Shown: positions 7,711 to 16,634, counted from the first letter of the stretch. The stretch is 64,000 nucleotides of DNA from Xanthomonas hortorum (GCF_024339125.1 NZ_CP101417.1:4165001-4229000); one strand, 5' to 3'. Notes: generated by a model not told the origin, from the letters alone. Translations and numbers: made by a program.

Positions 7711-9093
7711 TTACAGCGCCCGCATCGGCGACTGCTGAGCGATGTCCGGCTGGGACCGCTGAGCATCCAAGGCCTGTGACTGGCGGATGCTTTCCTGCAG
7801 TGGAGGCACGGTCTCGGACAGATCCACCTTGACCCGGAAGCCCGGTGTCTGGCCAACGATCCAAACCGCGTCCTGATGCGAGGTCACGCTTTGCAACTGA
7901 TCGACACGCAGGATACCCACGCGTTTGGCCTCGACAGTGGCGTGCATCGCTTCGGCTGGAGAGGTGCCGGCGGGGAGTTTGCTGTGGATGGCTTGGTAAA
8001 GCGGATCGTTGGGAACCGATGCAGATGCAGGCTCGTCGAACCGACCACGCGGTGCTGCCGGAGCACCCACTTCGCCGCCAGATGGGCCCAAAGGCATCTT
8101 CCAGCCTAGCGGGACATATGTCGGCGCATGCTCGCTCTGCATGCGCTGCTGTACCTCCTCCCAGCGTGCCGCTGCCATGTCCGCGCGCCCTGCGCCGGGT
8201 GCGAGCGTGCCGCGCAACTGATCGATGCCATCGGCCATGGTCATTGCCTGCATGCTACGTGTACCGAGCGTGGCACCGAGGCGCATCGACGCTATGTCGT
8301 CGCGGTACTTGTCGATCATCGGTGAGTACTTTTGCGCCAACTGCTGCGCTTTAGGGTCTTCCAATACCGAGCGATCTGGATTGCCGTTGCCGTCCACTGG
8401 GAGGAAGTTGTGGATGCGGTGCGAATCGCCCAGGGGGATGGCAACAAACGGATTGCGCGCATCCAGCACACTGGCGGTATTGGCGTAACCAGCCTGTTCC
8501 AGGGTGGCAACCTCATGTGGTGTGGCATACACCTTCACCTGGCCATAGTGCTTGCTGGCAGCGCTGACGGCATCGCCGGCCATCACGTGGTTGATCACGT
8601 CGGTGCCGCCTTCTGGAATCCGCCGATCCAGGCTGACCGCGCCGTAGGCGTTGAAGGTCTCGCCCCTGAGCCCGAAGTGGTGGGCGGTGACCTGGGCCAG
8701 GTTGCCACCGAGGGAATGGCCGGTGACAAAGACGTCGGGTTTGTGCCCGTCACGCTTGCCTAGTCGCTCAGCTGTCTCCATTGCATGGCGGGTCAATTCA
8801 ATTGCATCGTCTGACTGGTTGTTGTGACGTGCTGCAACCATCCCGCCATCCGCGGACACACCATCCTGCTGGAGTTGCCGCTCAAACTCGGTGCCGCGAT
8901 GGGCTACAACAAGTTCGCCTGTGTCGACCCTCCTGTAGATCATGCCCTGATAGCCAGAAGGCCTATCAACGTATTCAAGCCGCTTGTATGGAGCACCACC
9001 GATATCTACCGTTCGACTATTTTCACCAGTTTCGCGTGGCTCGTCATAAACATCGCTCGCCAAAGCAGCATATTGTTGCGCAGTCAGAGTCAT
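7711..9093 (-). CDS. Lipase-type effector with C-terminal XVIPCD (putative X-T4SS toxin)
   Basis: The 460-residue protein has an N-terminal alpha/beta-hydrolase domain of the lipase-3/Mbeg1-like type with nucleophile elbow GHSLGG (residues 125-130, Ser127). Its last 100 residues, from about VPNDPLYQAIHSKLPAGTS through VEAKRVGILRVDQLQSVTSH, have the layout of XVIPCD. This is the Xanthomonas VirD4-interacting domain that targets antibacterial effectors into the X-type T4SS; a Gln-rich tail follows. The expected role is hydrolysis of lipids in rival bacteria after contact-dependent transfer. Its start overlaps the stop of the upstream lipoprotein gene by ATGA, the arrangement of an effector and its immunity protein. 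Other lipases of this family serve different roles, but the XVIPCD-like tail argues for secretion. Confidence 0.78.
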   Translation of the reverse strand: MTLTAQQYAALASDVYDEPRETGENSRTVDIGGAPYKRLEYVDRPSGYQGMIYRRVDTGELVVAHRGTEFERQLQQDGVSADGGMVAARHNNQSDDAIELTRHAMETAERLGKRDGHKPDVFVTGHSLGGNLAQVTAHHFGLRGETFNAYGAVSLDRRIPEGGTDVINHVMAGDAVSAASKHYGQVKVYATPHEVATLEQAGYANTASVLDARNPFVAIPLGDSHRIHNFLPVDGNGNPDRSVLEDPKAQQLAQKYSPMIDKYRDDIASMRLGATLGTRSMQAMTMADGIDQLRGTLAPGAGRADMAAARWEEVQQRMQSEHAPTYVPLGWKMPLGPSGGEVGAPAAPRGRFDEPASASVPNDPLYQAIHSKLPAGTSPAEAMHATVEAKRVGILRVDQLQSVTSHQDAVWIVGQTPGFRVKVDLSETVPPLQESIRQSQALDAQRSQPDIAQQSPMRAL

Positions 9094-9749
9094 GGCGTTT
9101 CCTTAGTGGAAAGCAGGGTCACTTTGAACAACTGGTTGCGCAAACTTTCCTTGAACTGAGTGGGGTCCGAATGGCCAGAGTCGGGATAGTTATCCATTTC
9201 ATCTTTCGGATATCCACCAGACCAGAAATATGTCACCACCGGCTCGCCACTAAGCAATTTATCTTTATAAATCCCTGGCTGAAATCGTGTTTCTTCATGC
9301 TTGCCGGTAGCTCTTAACGAAACATCTGCGCTAGTTAGCTCCCATCGGCAGACGCCCTTGCCGTAGTAGTCCGAATCCACCATTCCATCTGCGTAGATCG
9401 TCGCCACATATGTAGATTCGTTTATTTTCTTAAAATGGATGGGGATTCCATCTTCTTTAGATTTGCTCCAGACACCTGCAATCGGCTCGATTGGCGTGCA
9501 TTGCTTGTGGTTGGTCATTTCGTAGAACGCAGTCCCCGTCACCCACTCAAACGGACCCGGCGCATCCTCGATTGTCATTGTGATCCGATACGCTTGCGTC
9601 GGATGCGGGTTTTTCTGGTAGATCGGGTCGCCGTCAGCCATGGTCTCACCGCTGTCATGTCTTTCAGAGGCAGCATTCATGGGATTGCATCCTGCCAGGA
9701 AAAATAGGAAAAACCCGCCGACAATCTTGACTCTCAGATATCCGTTCAT
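9090..9749 (-). CDS. Lipoprotein, putative immunity protein (X-Tfi) for the lipase effector
   Basis: With the start at 9747-9749 the product has 219 residues and a lipoprotein signal, a short basic start then GGFFLFFLAGC with the lipobox cysteine. Longer upstream starts would bury this signal. The mature part has no recognised enzyme motif and contains several aromatic residues and DSDYYGKGVCRWEL. Immunity proteins against X-T4SS effectors are typically periplasmic lipoproteins encoded next to their effector, and this gene overlaps the lipase start (ATGA, 9090-9093). It also overlaps the stop of the upstream membrane-protein gene in the same way (9746-9749), so the three are probably translationally coupled. 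The immunity role is inferred from context. Confidence 0.65.
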   Translation of the reverse strand: MNGYLRVKIVGGFFLFFLAGCNPMNAASERHDSGETMADGDPIYQKNPHPTQAYRITMTIEDAPGPFEWVTGTAFYEMTNHKQCTPIEPIAGVWSKSKEDGIPIHFKKINESTYVATIYADGMVDSDYYGKGVCRWELTSADVSLRATGKHEETRFQPGIYKDKLLSGEPVVTYFWSGGYPKDEMDNYPDSGHSDPTQFKESLRNQLFKVTLLSTKETP

Positions 9750-10276
9750 GCCGCCATCGTGCGATGGGCAGCATGCTTTGCGGCCGTCACTGAGTCGGTA
9801 AGTCGCCGACAGGCACGGTTGATGTTGATGCCATGTATCAGCAAGGCAATGATCATAAGAGCGAACACCACCCCAAACTCTGGGATTTGTCTGATTATCT
9901 TCATCACTACGGGGACACACGCCGCTCCCACTGCTAGCAGAAACATCAAACCCGTCATGGCAGTTGCATTAACGATGCCCCGACGCAGCTGTTTCAATTC
10001 ACAGGTATTTTTCCCGTTTGCTTGCAGCTTTTTCCAAACTTTCAGAGCACCTGCAATGAGACTCAGCAGCATCGACACTACAGCGAAGTGCAATACAGCA
10101 CAGATGGTGGCCGCATACTGTGCAAGGTCCAGCAGGACTATGAGCGAAGTTCGATAGGCCAGAACAACCAAGCTTGCGGTCAGTAAGGTTGACATCAGCA
10201 GGATAGTCCACATGCACTGAACGCCCTTGGGTGACCGGTACCAATGTGCATTTGGGGAGGGAAATACGCTATACAT
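9746..10276 (-). CDS. Small multi-pass membrane protein coupled to the effector/immunity pair
   Basis: The 176-residue protein has four hydrophobic segments (about residues 23-42, 50-76, 108-127 and 134-151). A good ribosome-binding site, TAGGAG, lies 8 bases before the ATG at 10274-10276. No family is recognised. It shares its N-terminal half, including the RW/HWYRS start and the AYRT motif after the first segment, with the shorter gene at 10486-10827, so the two are paralogues. Its stop overlaps the lipoprotein start. A membrane partner of the immunity system is possible but unproven. Confidence 0.65.
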   Translation of the reverse strand: MYSVFPSPNAHWYRSPKGVQCMWTILLMSTLLTASLVVLAYRTSLIVLLDLAQYAATICAVLHFAVVSMLLSLIAGALKVWKKLQANGKNTCELKQLRRGIVNATAMTGLMFLLAVGAACVPVVMKIIRQIPEFGVVFALMIIALLIHGININRACRRLTDSVTAAKHAAHRTMAA

Positions 10277-10434
10277 TACATCGCTCCTACGAGCTCTATT
10301 TAACTAACGGCGAACGTGATCAGGGGCACGGGATGAACTTTTAGGGATACCAGTTGGAAGTCTTATTGGCCACGCGGCTCTTGCGTATCTAAGCTTCGCT
10401 TGATGATGAACCTGGCAGTGCATTCAGGCATGTA

Positions 10435-10482
10435 TCAGAACTTTTCAAAGATTGGATCCGAGCAGTTGGAATAAATAAATCT
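10435..10482 (-). pseudogene. Fossil C-terminus of a third DUF4189 gene
   Basis: Reading leftward, 10482-10435 encodes RFIYSNCSDPIFEKF and a stop. This is nearly the same as the C-termini of the two DUF4189 proteins in the window (VIYTACSEPIFQRY and VIYSACSEPIFKYH). No upstream part of the gene remains. It lies between the two paralogous membrane-protein genes, showing that a membrane protein-DUF4189 unit was duplicated in tandem and partly deleted. Confidence 0.65.
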
Positions 10483-10485
10483 GCA

Positions 10486-10827
10486 CTAAATATTATTTAC
10501 AGAGGTACAGTCTTTTTCTGCCTGGGCTGTAACTTTCTCAAGTGCCGCCCCCGCAGTGTGTTTGCCTTGGCTGCACAGGTTTTTACAGACGATTGCAGCA
10601 TGTGCAATCCGCACTGTCAGCAGCAGGACAACGGCAACGTGCAGCATTGCACCGACAATGGCCACATAGTGCGCAAGCCCGAGCAGGACATTAAACGTCG
10701 TGCGATAGGCCAATGCGATCAGGGTGATGGTAAGGGCGAGCATCAAGACAACAACGATCATCAGATTTCGAAGGCTCTCGGCAGACCGATACCAACGTGC
10801 CTCATGAGGGAAGAGCGCTCTATCCAC
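10486..10827 (-). CDS. Truncated paralogue of the small membrane protein
   Basis: The frame of 113 residues begins with GTG at 10825-10827. The start is supported because TAGGAGCGATGCA precedes it, almost the same as the TAGGAGCGATGTA before the paralogue at 10276. Two hydrophobic segments (about 22-42 and 49-73) match the first half of the 176-residue paralogue. The sequence then diverges and stops, so the last two membrane segments are missing. It may be a decayed copy; its stop lies only 3 bases before the DUF4189 fossil, pointing to a deletion junction there. Confidence 0.5.
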   Translation of the reverse strand: MDRALFPHEARWYRSAESLRNLMIVVVLMLALTITLIALAYRTTFNVLLGLAHYVAIVGAMLHVAVVLLLTVRIAHAAIVCKNLCSQGKHTAGAALEKVTAQAEKDCTSVNNI

Positions 10828-10968
10828 TGCATCGCTCCTATGACGTGCGAGTTACCTACTTCGTAGAACCTGAAGTACCCTGGGGCGTGCCATGCCTGTG
10901 CGCGATGGGGCAGACCCGCGCAAAGATCTGTGCCGACGCTACATTGAAACAGTATGGGTTGGTGCGTC

Positions 10969-11499
10969 TCAATGATATTTAAATATTGGTTCCGAGCATG
11001 CGCTATAAATTACTTTGCACTGATTTTCCGGATTTCTGCGCTCGCAAGCTGTCTGTGCGGATGCAGATGCCTTTTCAATTGTTTGATCTGCAAAGAATTG
11101 TACATTTCCTACCAAGTTGGGTTTACCATTAATCTGTGGTTCCCCAATGGCAATACATTGATTTCGATAAGATAAGCCGATTTTACAATCTTTTTCGCCG
11201 TGCTTTGCGCAGCGAGCGAGTGCATCACTCTCCGCTTCCGTTTTTGAAAGCTTTCCGGTAGTCACCCCGAAATTCCGCTCCAAGTCCAGTGATCCCATTG
11301 CAACAGCACCCCATGTTTTAATCCACTTGCCAAGAGGGCGAGGTTCCGCCGGCTGCTGAGCATTTCCTTGCGGGATGGGCGCGCATGCTGCTACTCCCTG
11401 ACCTCCGATGGGATACTGGCCAGGTGGGCAGCCTTGCTCTGCTCTGGCAGTCACCGAGAAAACTAAAGATAAAACGCACACATAGAAAAAAATTCTCAT
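10969..11499 (-). CDS. DUF4189 family secreted protein (copy 2)
   Basis: The 176-residue protein has a signal peptide (MRIFFYVCVLSLVFSVTARA) followed by EQGCPPGQYPIGGQGVAACA and the DUF4189 core, ending in CKVIYSACSEPIFKYH. It is clearly paralogous to copy 1 at 6983-7504, sharing the PPGQY, PLGKWIKTWGAV and C-terminal blocks. It lies 20 bp downstream of the virB6-like gene and probably belongs to its transcript. It is expected in the periplasm. Function unknown. Confidence 0.75.
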   Translation of the reverse strand: MRIFFYVCVLSLVFSVTARAEQGCPPGQYPIGGQGVAACAPIPQGNAQQPAEPRPLGKWIKTWGAVAMGSLDLERNFGVTTGKLSKTEAESDALARCAKHGEKDCKIGLSYRNQCIAIGEPQINGKPNLVGNVQFFADQTIEKASASAQTACERRNPENQCKVIYSACSEPIFKYH

Positions 11500-11519
11500 C
11501 GCGAGTAAACCTATATTTC

Positions 11520-12659
11520 TTAACTGAAGCTACTATCTTTAGGACCAGCTAAGCCACGTGACCCAGATGGCTGTGAGGTTATGCCTTGATCTGGATTTCG
11601 CGTTAGATTGCCGTTGCCAACGTTCCCGCCGCTGAGTTCGCTAGAAGGTCTGTTATTGTCTCTTCCAATCTGCTGCGGCATATAGGACCCGGCCGGTTGC
11701 CCCTGTGGTCCAGGACTTGCTGAGCCGCCACGATCAAATGCTGAATATGCCATGAACGTTCCCATATTACCCTGCCAAATTGCAGCCGCCAATGTTGGAA
11801 CGCTTATGATCAACAAGGTCATGACCAGTCCGATACCGCCCTGTTGTAGGGCTTGGCTAGATAGTCCTTCTGCATTGCCCAATGTGATGAGTCGGGCAGC
11901 CCAGTAGGCCGCAGCCACTTTTGCCGTGAATTTCAGCACCATCGCCGTGACCACCGACAGCATTGCCATCGAGAACAGCGTGCCGATCACGTAGAACAAC
12001 CACTTCTTGAACAGGTCCTTGGTCTGATCGAAGATCAGAGCCAAGATGAAAATTGGCCCGATCCCGATCAAGAAGGCCATGGTGAACTTGAACAACAGCA
12101 GCATCGCCCCAGCTGCCATCGGCGGGCTGGCGGTGCCGAAGCCCGCCATCAAGATAGCGCGGCCTTTCTTCTCCAGTGCCTCCGGATCGGTGGCGTCGAC
12201 GCGCACCGCATCCAACGCGGTGAGGGCTACCTGCGTGTAGGCAAGATTTTCGTCGATCGCATCGGAGGCGGTGCTGTCCTTATCACCCGTGAACAGGCCG
12301 TGGATCTCCTTGTCCAGGTTTTGGGTCATGGTCTGGTGCAGCATTGCGCCATTGACCCCGACAGCCGAAGCAAGGCTGATGATGATCGCGACCTTACCGG
12401 CCTTGATCATTGTCGCCATTGCACTTTCACGCGACTGCCCGGTTGCGATGCGATAGCCCAGAATCAGTACCCACAGAGTGGTCACTGTCAAAGCCATCGT
12501 ACTGACCCACCTCATAGCGCGGCTCATCAACTCCAAGCCGAACTCTTGAATCTCGTTGCTGAAGTAGTCGTTGACCAGTTTGAAGAAAACGAACTCACCG
12601 AGGCCGATATCCGCCAAAGGCTGCAACCAGTTCATCGCTCCGTGGAGAATTGCGTCCAT
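11520..12659 (-). CDS. VirB6/TrbL-like T4SS inner-membrane channel protein
   Basis: The 379-residue protein is rich in hydrophobic segments (about 54-75, 87-107, 185-215, 220-245 and 275-300). It has the VirB6/TrbL pattern, including IGIGPIFILALIFDQTKDLF and the following KKWL. It ends in a long polar Gly/Ser/Pro-rich tail. VirB6 forms the inner-membrane path of type IV secretion systems. It lies 31 bp downstream of a VirB5-like gene and heads a run toward a lipase effector. The other VirB genes are absent here, so this pair may replace or supplement subunits of a T4SS encoded elsewhere in the genome. Confidence 0.85.
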   Translation of the reverse strand: MDAILHGAMNWLQPLADIGLGEFVFFKLVNDYFSNEIQEFGLELMSRAMRWVSTMALTVTTLWVLILGYRIATGQSRESAMATMIKAGKVAIIISLASAVGVNGAMLHQTMTQNLDKEIHGLFTGDKDSTASDAIDENLAYTQVALTALDAVRVDATDPEALEKKGRAILMAGFGTASPPMAAGAMLLLFKFTMAFLIGIGPIFILALIFDQTKDLFKKWLFYVIGTLFSMAMLSVVTAMVLKFTAKVAAAYWAARLITLGNAEGLSSQALQQGGIGLVMTLLIISVPTLAAAIWQGNMGTFMAYSAFDRGGSASPGPQGQPAGSYMPQQIGRDNNRPSSELSGGNVGNGNLTRNPDQGITSQPSGSRGLAGPKDSSFS

Positions 12660-12690
12660 TACCTTCTGCCTGTCTGTCGTGGTGTAGCGA

Positions 12691-13470
12691 TCAATTGGAT
12701 AACGCGGCTTTCAGCGTTGCGGCCTGCACGAGCTGTCCCAGCGGTTTGAGCCAGCTATTTTGGTCACCATCCAAAGCTTTTCTGGCCAATCGCGACTGAT
12801 CTTCCTTGAGCCCGACGATATAGCTGTCATATGCCGTCATCTGGGCATTCCAGTAGTCCAGGTCCATGGCGTTTTGTGCTACGAAACGCTGAACTTCGTT
12901 ATCGTTGGCAGCAAGCGCTCCCTGGCTGGTGCCACCTAGGTCGCGCTGCGCCTCAATCGCTTTAAACTTGTTGTTGCGTTCTATAAGGCGCTTGAGCATG
13001 CGTACCGACTCGTTGTATTTGGCATTTTTTGCCAGCACCATGCGTGTGCAGACCTTCATTTGCTCCTCCACCATATTTCCGTTCATGTTGGGGGCGAGAG
13101 ACTTGAATTGCTGGAGCACCCCTGCGAGGCCAGTCTTTGGGGCACCCGGACAGTCGTCTTCCAGGCCATAGTCTTCTGGACGTTCGGCAAAGTTGTCAGC
13201 CATGCTGGACGTCCCTAGATCCAACCGCGGAATCTTGATGAGCTGCTGCTGATAGTGATCCAGCTGCTGCTGATACTGCTTGAGAGTCTCGGTCCATCGC
13301 TTAGCCTGCTCTCCGTACTCCTGCAAGGCCTTCGCCAGCGACGTTTGATCATTGACGAGCACACCCAAACCCACTGCATTCGCGGGCCCAGCACTAAGAC
13401 CGGCCGCAAGCAACAAGCCTGCGGCGAGACGTGAAAATGAAAGGCGTGAGCGGCGTGAGCGGTCATTCAT
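12691..13470 (-). CDS. VirB5-like T4SS protein (secreted, coiled-coil)
   Basis: The product has 259 residues when started at ATG 13468-13470. That start exposes a signal peptide (FSRLAAGLLLAAGLSAGPAN ending at ANA), which longer starts would displace. The mature protein has a Gln-rich coiled coil (about residues 40-80, with repeated YQQQL) and two cysteine-containing central blocks. This is the layout of VirB5/TrbJ-type minor pilins, which cap the T4SS pilus. The next gene encodes VirB6, as in typical virB operons. The family call rests on layout and neighbourhood more than on strong motifs. Confidence 0.65.
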   Translation of the reverse strand: MNDRSRRSRLSFSRLAAGLLLAAGLSAGPANAVGLGVLVNDQTSLAKALQEYGEQAKRWTETLKQYQQQLDHYQQQLIKIPRLDLGTSSMADNFAERPEDYGLEDDCPGAPKTGLAGVLQQFKSLAPNMNGNMVEEQMKVCTRMVLAKNAKYNESVRMLKRLIERNNKFKAIEAQRDLGGTSQGALAANDNEVQRFVAQNAMDLDYWNAQMTAYDSYIVGLKEDQSRLARKALDGDQNSWLKPLGQLVQAATLKAALSN

Positions 13471-13990
13471 GGCGGGACTCGTCGGTCTTGTTGGGTGCAG
13501 ATGGATGGCGGGGATAGCAAAACGAGGGATATAGAGGGCACAGCCCGGAAGGCGATAGGCAGCCCAGGCAGGTGGTGGGGAGTCAAGCCCGTAACGCAAT
13601 CATGAAGCGAGAGAATTTTTGTTCAGACACAGGCACAGCGACGAGAAAGACGCCGCCGGGGGTGCGGAGATGAGCGCCTGCTAGGGCCATTATCCTTATG
13701 TGCTATTGAGGCAGGTTGGGTCGAACTCTGGCATAGGTCAAGGCAGATTGCCACTACCTGCTCCCCTCCAGACCGTCCTCTCATCGTCTAGCGGCCGCCA
13801 CCTCAAGGGACAAGGTTGCCTGGGTAGGAAAAATCTGACATCAGGGAACGGCAATTCCTCACCCTCTGCAATGGCGTGCCCGGTCGAGTCCGCACGATAT
13901 TTGTCAACCGAGGAAAGCTCTGGATCGCGTACCGTCGCAGCTGCCTGGACCGCAGGCGAGCACTCCCTCTTCGAGGGGAAAGGACATGTG
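13471..13990. other. Intergenic region between the divergent virB5-like gene and a secreted-protein gene
   Basis: About 520 bp. Open frames here have no signal peptide, ribosome-binding site or recognisable protein pattern. The region should contain the promoters of the two divergent genes, but none stands out clearly. Confidence 0.5.
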
Positions 13991-14419
13991 ATGCGTAACT
14001 TCCAACGTACGGCAAAAGTAGCTGTGGGACTGCTAGGACTGGCACTGTCATACAGTGCGGCGGCATGCTGTCCGGATGTCGGTCATAGCCCTGCTGCTGC
14101 TGCGACAACAGGGCTGGGGGCCAGTCGTCCCTCTGCTACTGATCTCTCGGCTGTCAGCACCTTGCACGTGTATACGTTCGAGCGAGACGGAATCCGCTAT
14201 CTGCAAGTCAATGGCCCTAGTGGCGATGTCCGAACTGCAATCGGGTGGATCGACGGTACCCGTTGGGTCATGCCGGTTGGTATCGATGCAGACCGCACCA
14301 AGATCCTGGCGGCTGGTTCACTTCCGAGCGGAACAGTCGTATATGAAGGAGACGGTATGACGGTGCTGCTACAGACACTCGCGCGTGGTAACAGCTGGCT
14401 CATCGTACCTAAAAATTGA
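13991..14419 (+). CDS. Secreted hypothetical protein
   Basis: The 142-residue frame starts at ATG 13991, 3-4 bases after AGGGGAAAGGAC. It has a clear signal peptide (basic MRNFQRTAKV, hydrophobic VAVGLLGLALSY, then AAACC), possibly with a lipobox-like cysteine. The mature part has an Ala-rich linker (about 28-50) and an ordered domain from about 55 to the end (YTFERDGIRYLQVNGPSGDV ...). No family is recognised. Its last 51 bp overlap the 3' end of the convergent MASE1 gene. Confidence 0.6.
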   Translation: MRNFQRTAKVAVGLLGLALSYSAAACCPDVGHSPAAAATTGLGASRPSATDLSAVSTLHVYTFERDGIRYLQVNGPSGDVRTAIGWIDGTRWVMPVGIDADRTKILAAGSLPSGTVVYEGDGMTVLLQTLARGNSWLIVPKN

Positions 14420-15916
14420 TCGTGTCCCTGTTGGTTCGGAAACAAAGAAGCTGATCTTGCCCGTATGGTGGCGCCGGCAGGTGCCACCATACGAGCGCAC
14501 CCTGCTGGACAACTCTGCTGTGTTCTCAAGAGCGGTCCGACTGGCAGGCTTGCTCTGTGGCTTATCCCCGTAAATTGATATAGCGATGCCCTGCAGCCCG
14601 CGCAGCTTCCCGACCCTGGCCTTGATGGTATGACGCCTTGCTGGAGGCAGACAGGCAATCGCCTGCTGGGTGCATCTGTAGACGGCAAGCTGCAGCCCAA
14701 CAGACAATTGCATGGGATTGCCGCGAAGCATGACTGGGTGGATTTCTGTGTGACTGGAACTGGCGAAGCCTGGCGAACGGAAAACGTGATAGAGCCCATG
14801 CGTCTCGATCTCCAGCGGGTACAAAGCATTGATGTACTCGTGCAGCATCTTCGATTGGATAGAGCCCGTGCGAATCATCCGCATGGCGGCTTCATGTTGT
14901 CCGCGTGACTTGAGATGACTTTCGATGTCGCGGCGTAGTCGGTTCATCTGTACCTCAATGTCGACGTACTCGATCACGTGCTCGCGCAATTCCCGCTCAG
15001 CCCAAAGGTAGCTCAGTTTTGCCGTATCCAACGCTTGTTGCTCGCCCCGCAGACGCAGGCGCGCTTCGGCAAGGGTGCTGGAGATACGCGCGCCCAGCAC
15101 GAATAGTCCCGTAGCCGTTGTTGCGAGCATCACCTGCACAACAAAGCCTATTGAGTCATAGGCCCCCAGCACACCCGTATTTCGCAGTGAAAATGCCAGA
15201 GCAGTATTCGCCAGCACAACGCCGATGGCCGCGCCCCGCCAGCCATGCAGCCAGGTGAGTAGAACGGCAGGAACGATCAGCAACGACATTAAGCCCAACC
15301 GTGCAACATTGCTTTGCGGTAGTGTTGCTAATGCAAAGATCAATGCAGTCGCCAGAACCGCCAGTGCGCAATGAGGCGTCAGGCGGCTGGGCGTCTCTTC
15401 GTCGTGGCGGCGCATCCATAGAAGCACCGGCAGGACCACCATCAACATTCCGAGGTAGTCACCTACAGCGAAACGGGCGAACTTGACGCCGCTGATTGCC
15501 GACGAAGGTCCATCGAGCATGATGTTAGTCCCCAGAGTGCAGAGCGCGCCCCAGACTGCCGTGACCAGAAGCATCGGGATCAGTGACGCTCCTGCGCGAT
15601 GTACTGCCCCACACCTTGCCCGAATAGCAATAGGGACCAGGGCAATGGCCGGGACCAGGATCCAGGGGCTTGCGTAGGCCCAGGTAGGATTGACACCGAC
15701 ACTGCTGATCGCAGGAACCCGAATCATCAGCAATGCCGCGACATCGCCCATCAGTATCCAGGGTAGCAAGCGAGAAGGGGCGAGCAGCAACGCTGCGATC
15801 CGAAGGCCAGCTGGCAGGTACCACTGATCCAGTGAGCAGTGCCAAGACAGTTGAAACGCCAGACAGTAGGCCGTAGCGGTTAACAGGCCCTGCGTCACAC
15901 TTTTCAGCCCTTCCAT
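14369..15916 (-). CDS. MASE1-domain membrane protein with a degenerate histidine-kinase-like C-terminus
   Basis: The product has 515 residues when started at ATG 15914-15916. The first 300 or so residues hold eight or so hydrophobic segments with the MASE1 sensor pattern (WYLPAGLRIAALLL near the start, then a second block around LGTNIMLDGPSSA and FARFAVGDYLGML). MASE1 normally feeds histidine kinases or GGDEF/EAL enzymes. Here a coiled coil (about 305-375) leads to a 140-residue region where no H-box, GGDEF or EAL can be seen. Only a weak ATPase-like pattern (QLAVYRCTQQAIACL) resembles the N-box region of LuxR-linked kinases such as UhpB. The signal is unknown. Confidence 0.7.
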   Translation of the reverse strand: MEGLKSVTQGLLTATAYCLAFQLSWHCSLDQWYLPAGLRIAALLLAPSRLLPWILMGDVAALLMIRVPAISSVGVNPTWAYASPWILVPAIALVPIAIRARCGAVHRAGASLIPMLLVTAVWGALCTLGTNIMLDGPSSAISGVKFARFAVGDYLGMLMVVLPVLLWMRRHDEETPSRLTPHCALAVLATALIFALATLPQSNVARLGLMSLLIVPAVLLTWLHGWRGAAIGVVLANTALAFSLRNTGVLGAYDSIGFVVQVMLATTATGLFVLGARISSTLAEARLRLRGEQQALDTAKLSYLWAERELREHVIEYVDIEVQMNRLRRDIESHLKSRGQHEAAMRMIRTGSIQSKMLHEYINALYPLEIETHGLYHVFRSPGFASSSHTEIHPVMLRGNPMQLSVGLQLAVYRCTQQAIACLPPARRHTIKARVGKLRGLQGIAISIYGDKPQSKPASRTALENTAELSSRVRSYGGTCRRHHTGKISFFVSEPTGTRSIFRYDEPAVTTRECL

Positions 15917-16313
15917 GGGAATACCTTGAGTTTTGACGACGCCAGAGCATACCTGAGCGGGAGCCGTAACGGTGTGGGTGACCAAGACCGGTACATGCCC
16001 CTACAGCCCAGTGAAACGGGTACGCCACAGATGCGCGTCAGGTATGTAGAGAGCCTGCTGCAAAAACTATGGACGTCCTTGCCCCCTCGGCTTGATCAGA
16101 TGGACAGAGGCCGTGGCGGGGAGCGTGGAGTTGGCGGGAGCCCTGGAATGCAATTCGGCTTGGTCACGCGATGAGCCGTGTTCTTCGGCACCCTGTCACG
16201 CTGGGAAAGAGCGCTGCCGCCAGGCACGGCGTCCCAGCCAAAGTAAAAGCGTGCCATCATCACCACATCTAAGCGAGCACGTCATTTCAACCACTACCAG
16301 GGAGGTACTTGTC
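15917..16313. other. Intergenic region between the MASE1 gene and the KikA-like gene
   Basis: About 400 bp with no frame that carries a start signal or recognisable protein. It probably holds the two divergent promoters. Nothing else stands out. Confidence 0.5.
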
Positions 16314-16634
16314 ATGAAGCCACGCACCACTGCCGCCACTTTCGCACTGGCTGCGGCTTTAGGCCTTGGCCTGAGCGCCCCAGCTCGCGCCCAGGCGCCT
16401 GATCCTTGCTCGGTCTTTCTTTGCATGTCCAGCATGTCCGGCTTCGGCACTCCGTCTCCTGAATGTGCAGCGCCGATCGCAACCTTCCACGCCATCCAGG
16501 TATGGAGCCCGGCCTTCAACCCGCCGGCCACGGCGGCGGCACGCCGGGTATATCTGACGACATGTCCAGGCGCGACTGCACCGAATCAAGCCATCTTGGA
16601 AGCCATCATCGCGAAGTGGGGCTATAGACCTTGA
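16314..16634 (+). CDS. TrbM/KikA/MpfK family secreted conjugation protein
   Basis: The start at 16314 follows GGAGG at 5-9 bases' distance and gives a 106-residue product. A signal peptide (ATFALAAALGLGLSAPARA) is followed by a compact cysteine-rich domain beginning CSVFLCMSSMSG and ending ILEAIIAKWGYRP, the pattern of TrbM/KikA proteins of conjugative systems. These are small periplasmic factors associated with mating-pair formation. It lies a few kb from the VirB5/VirB6-like genes and supports a T4SS-related origin for this block. Confidence 0.78.
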   Translation: MKPRTTAATFALAAALGLGLSAPARAQAPDPCSVFLCMSSMSGFGTPSPECAAPIATFHAIQVWSPAFNPPATAAARRVYLTTCPGATAPNQAILEAIIAKWGYRP

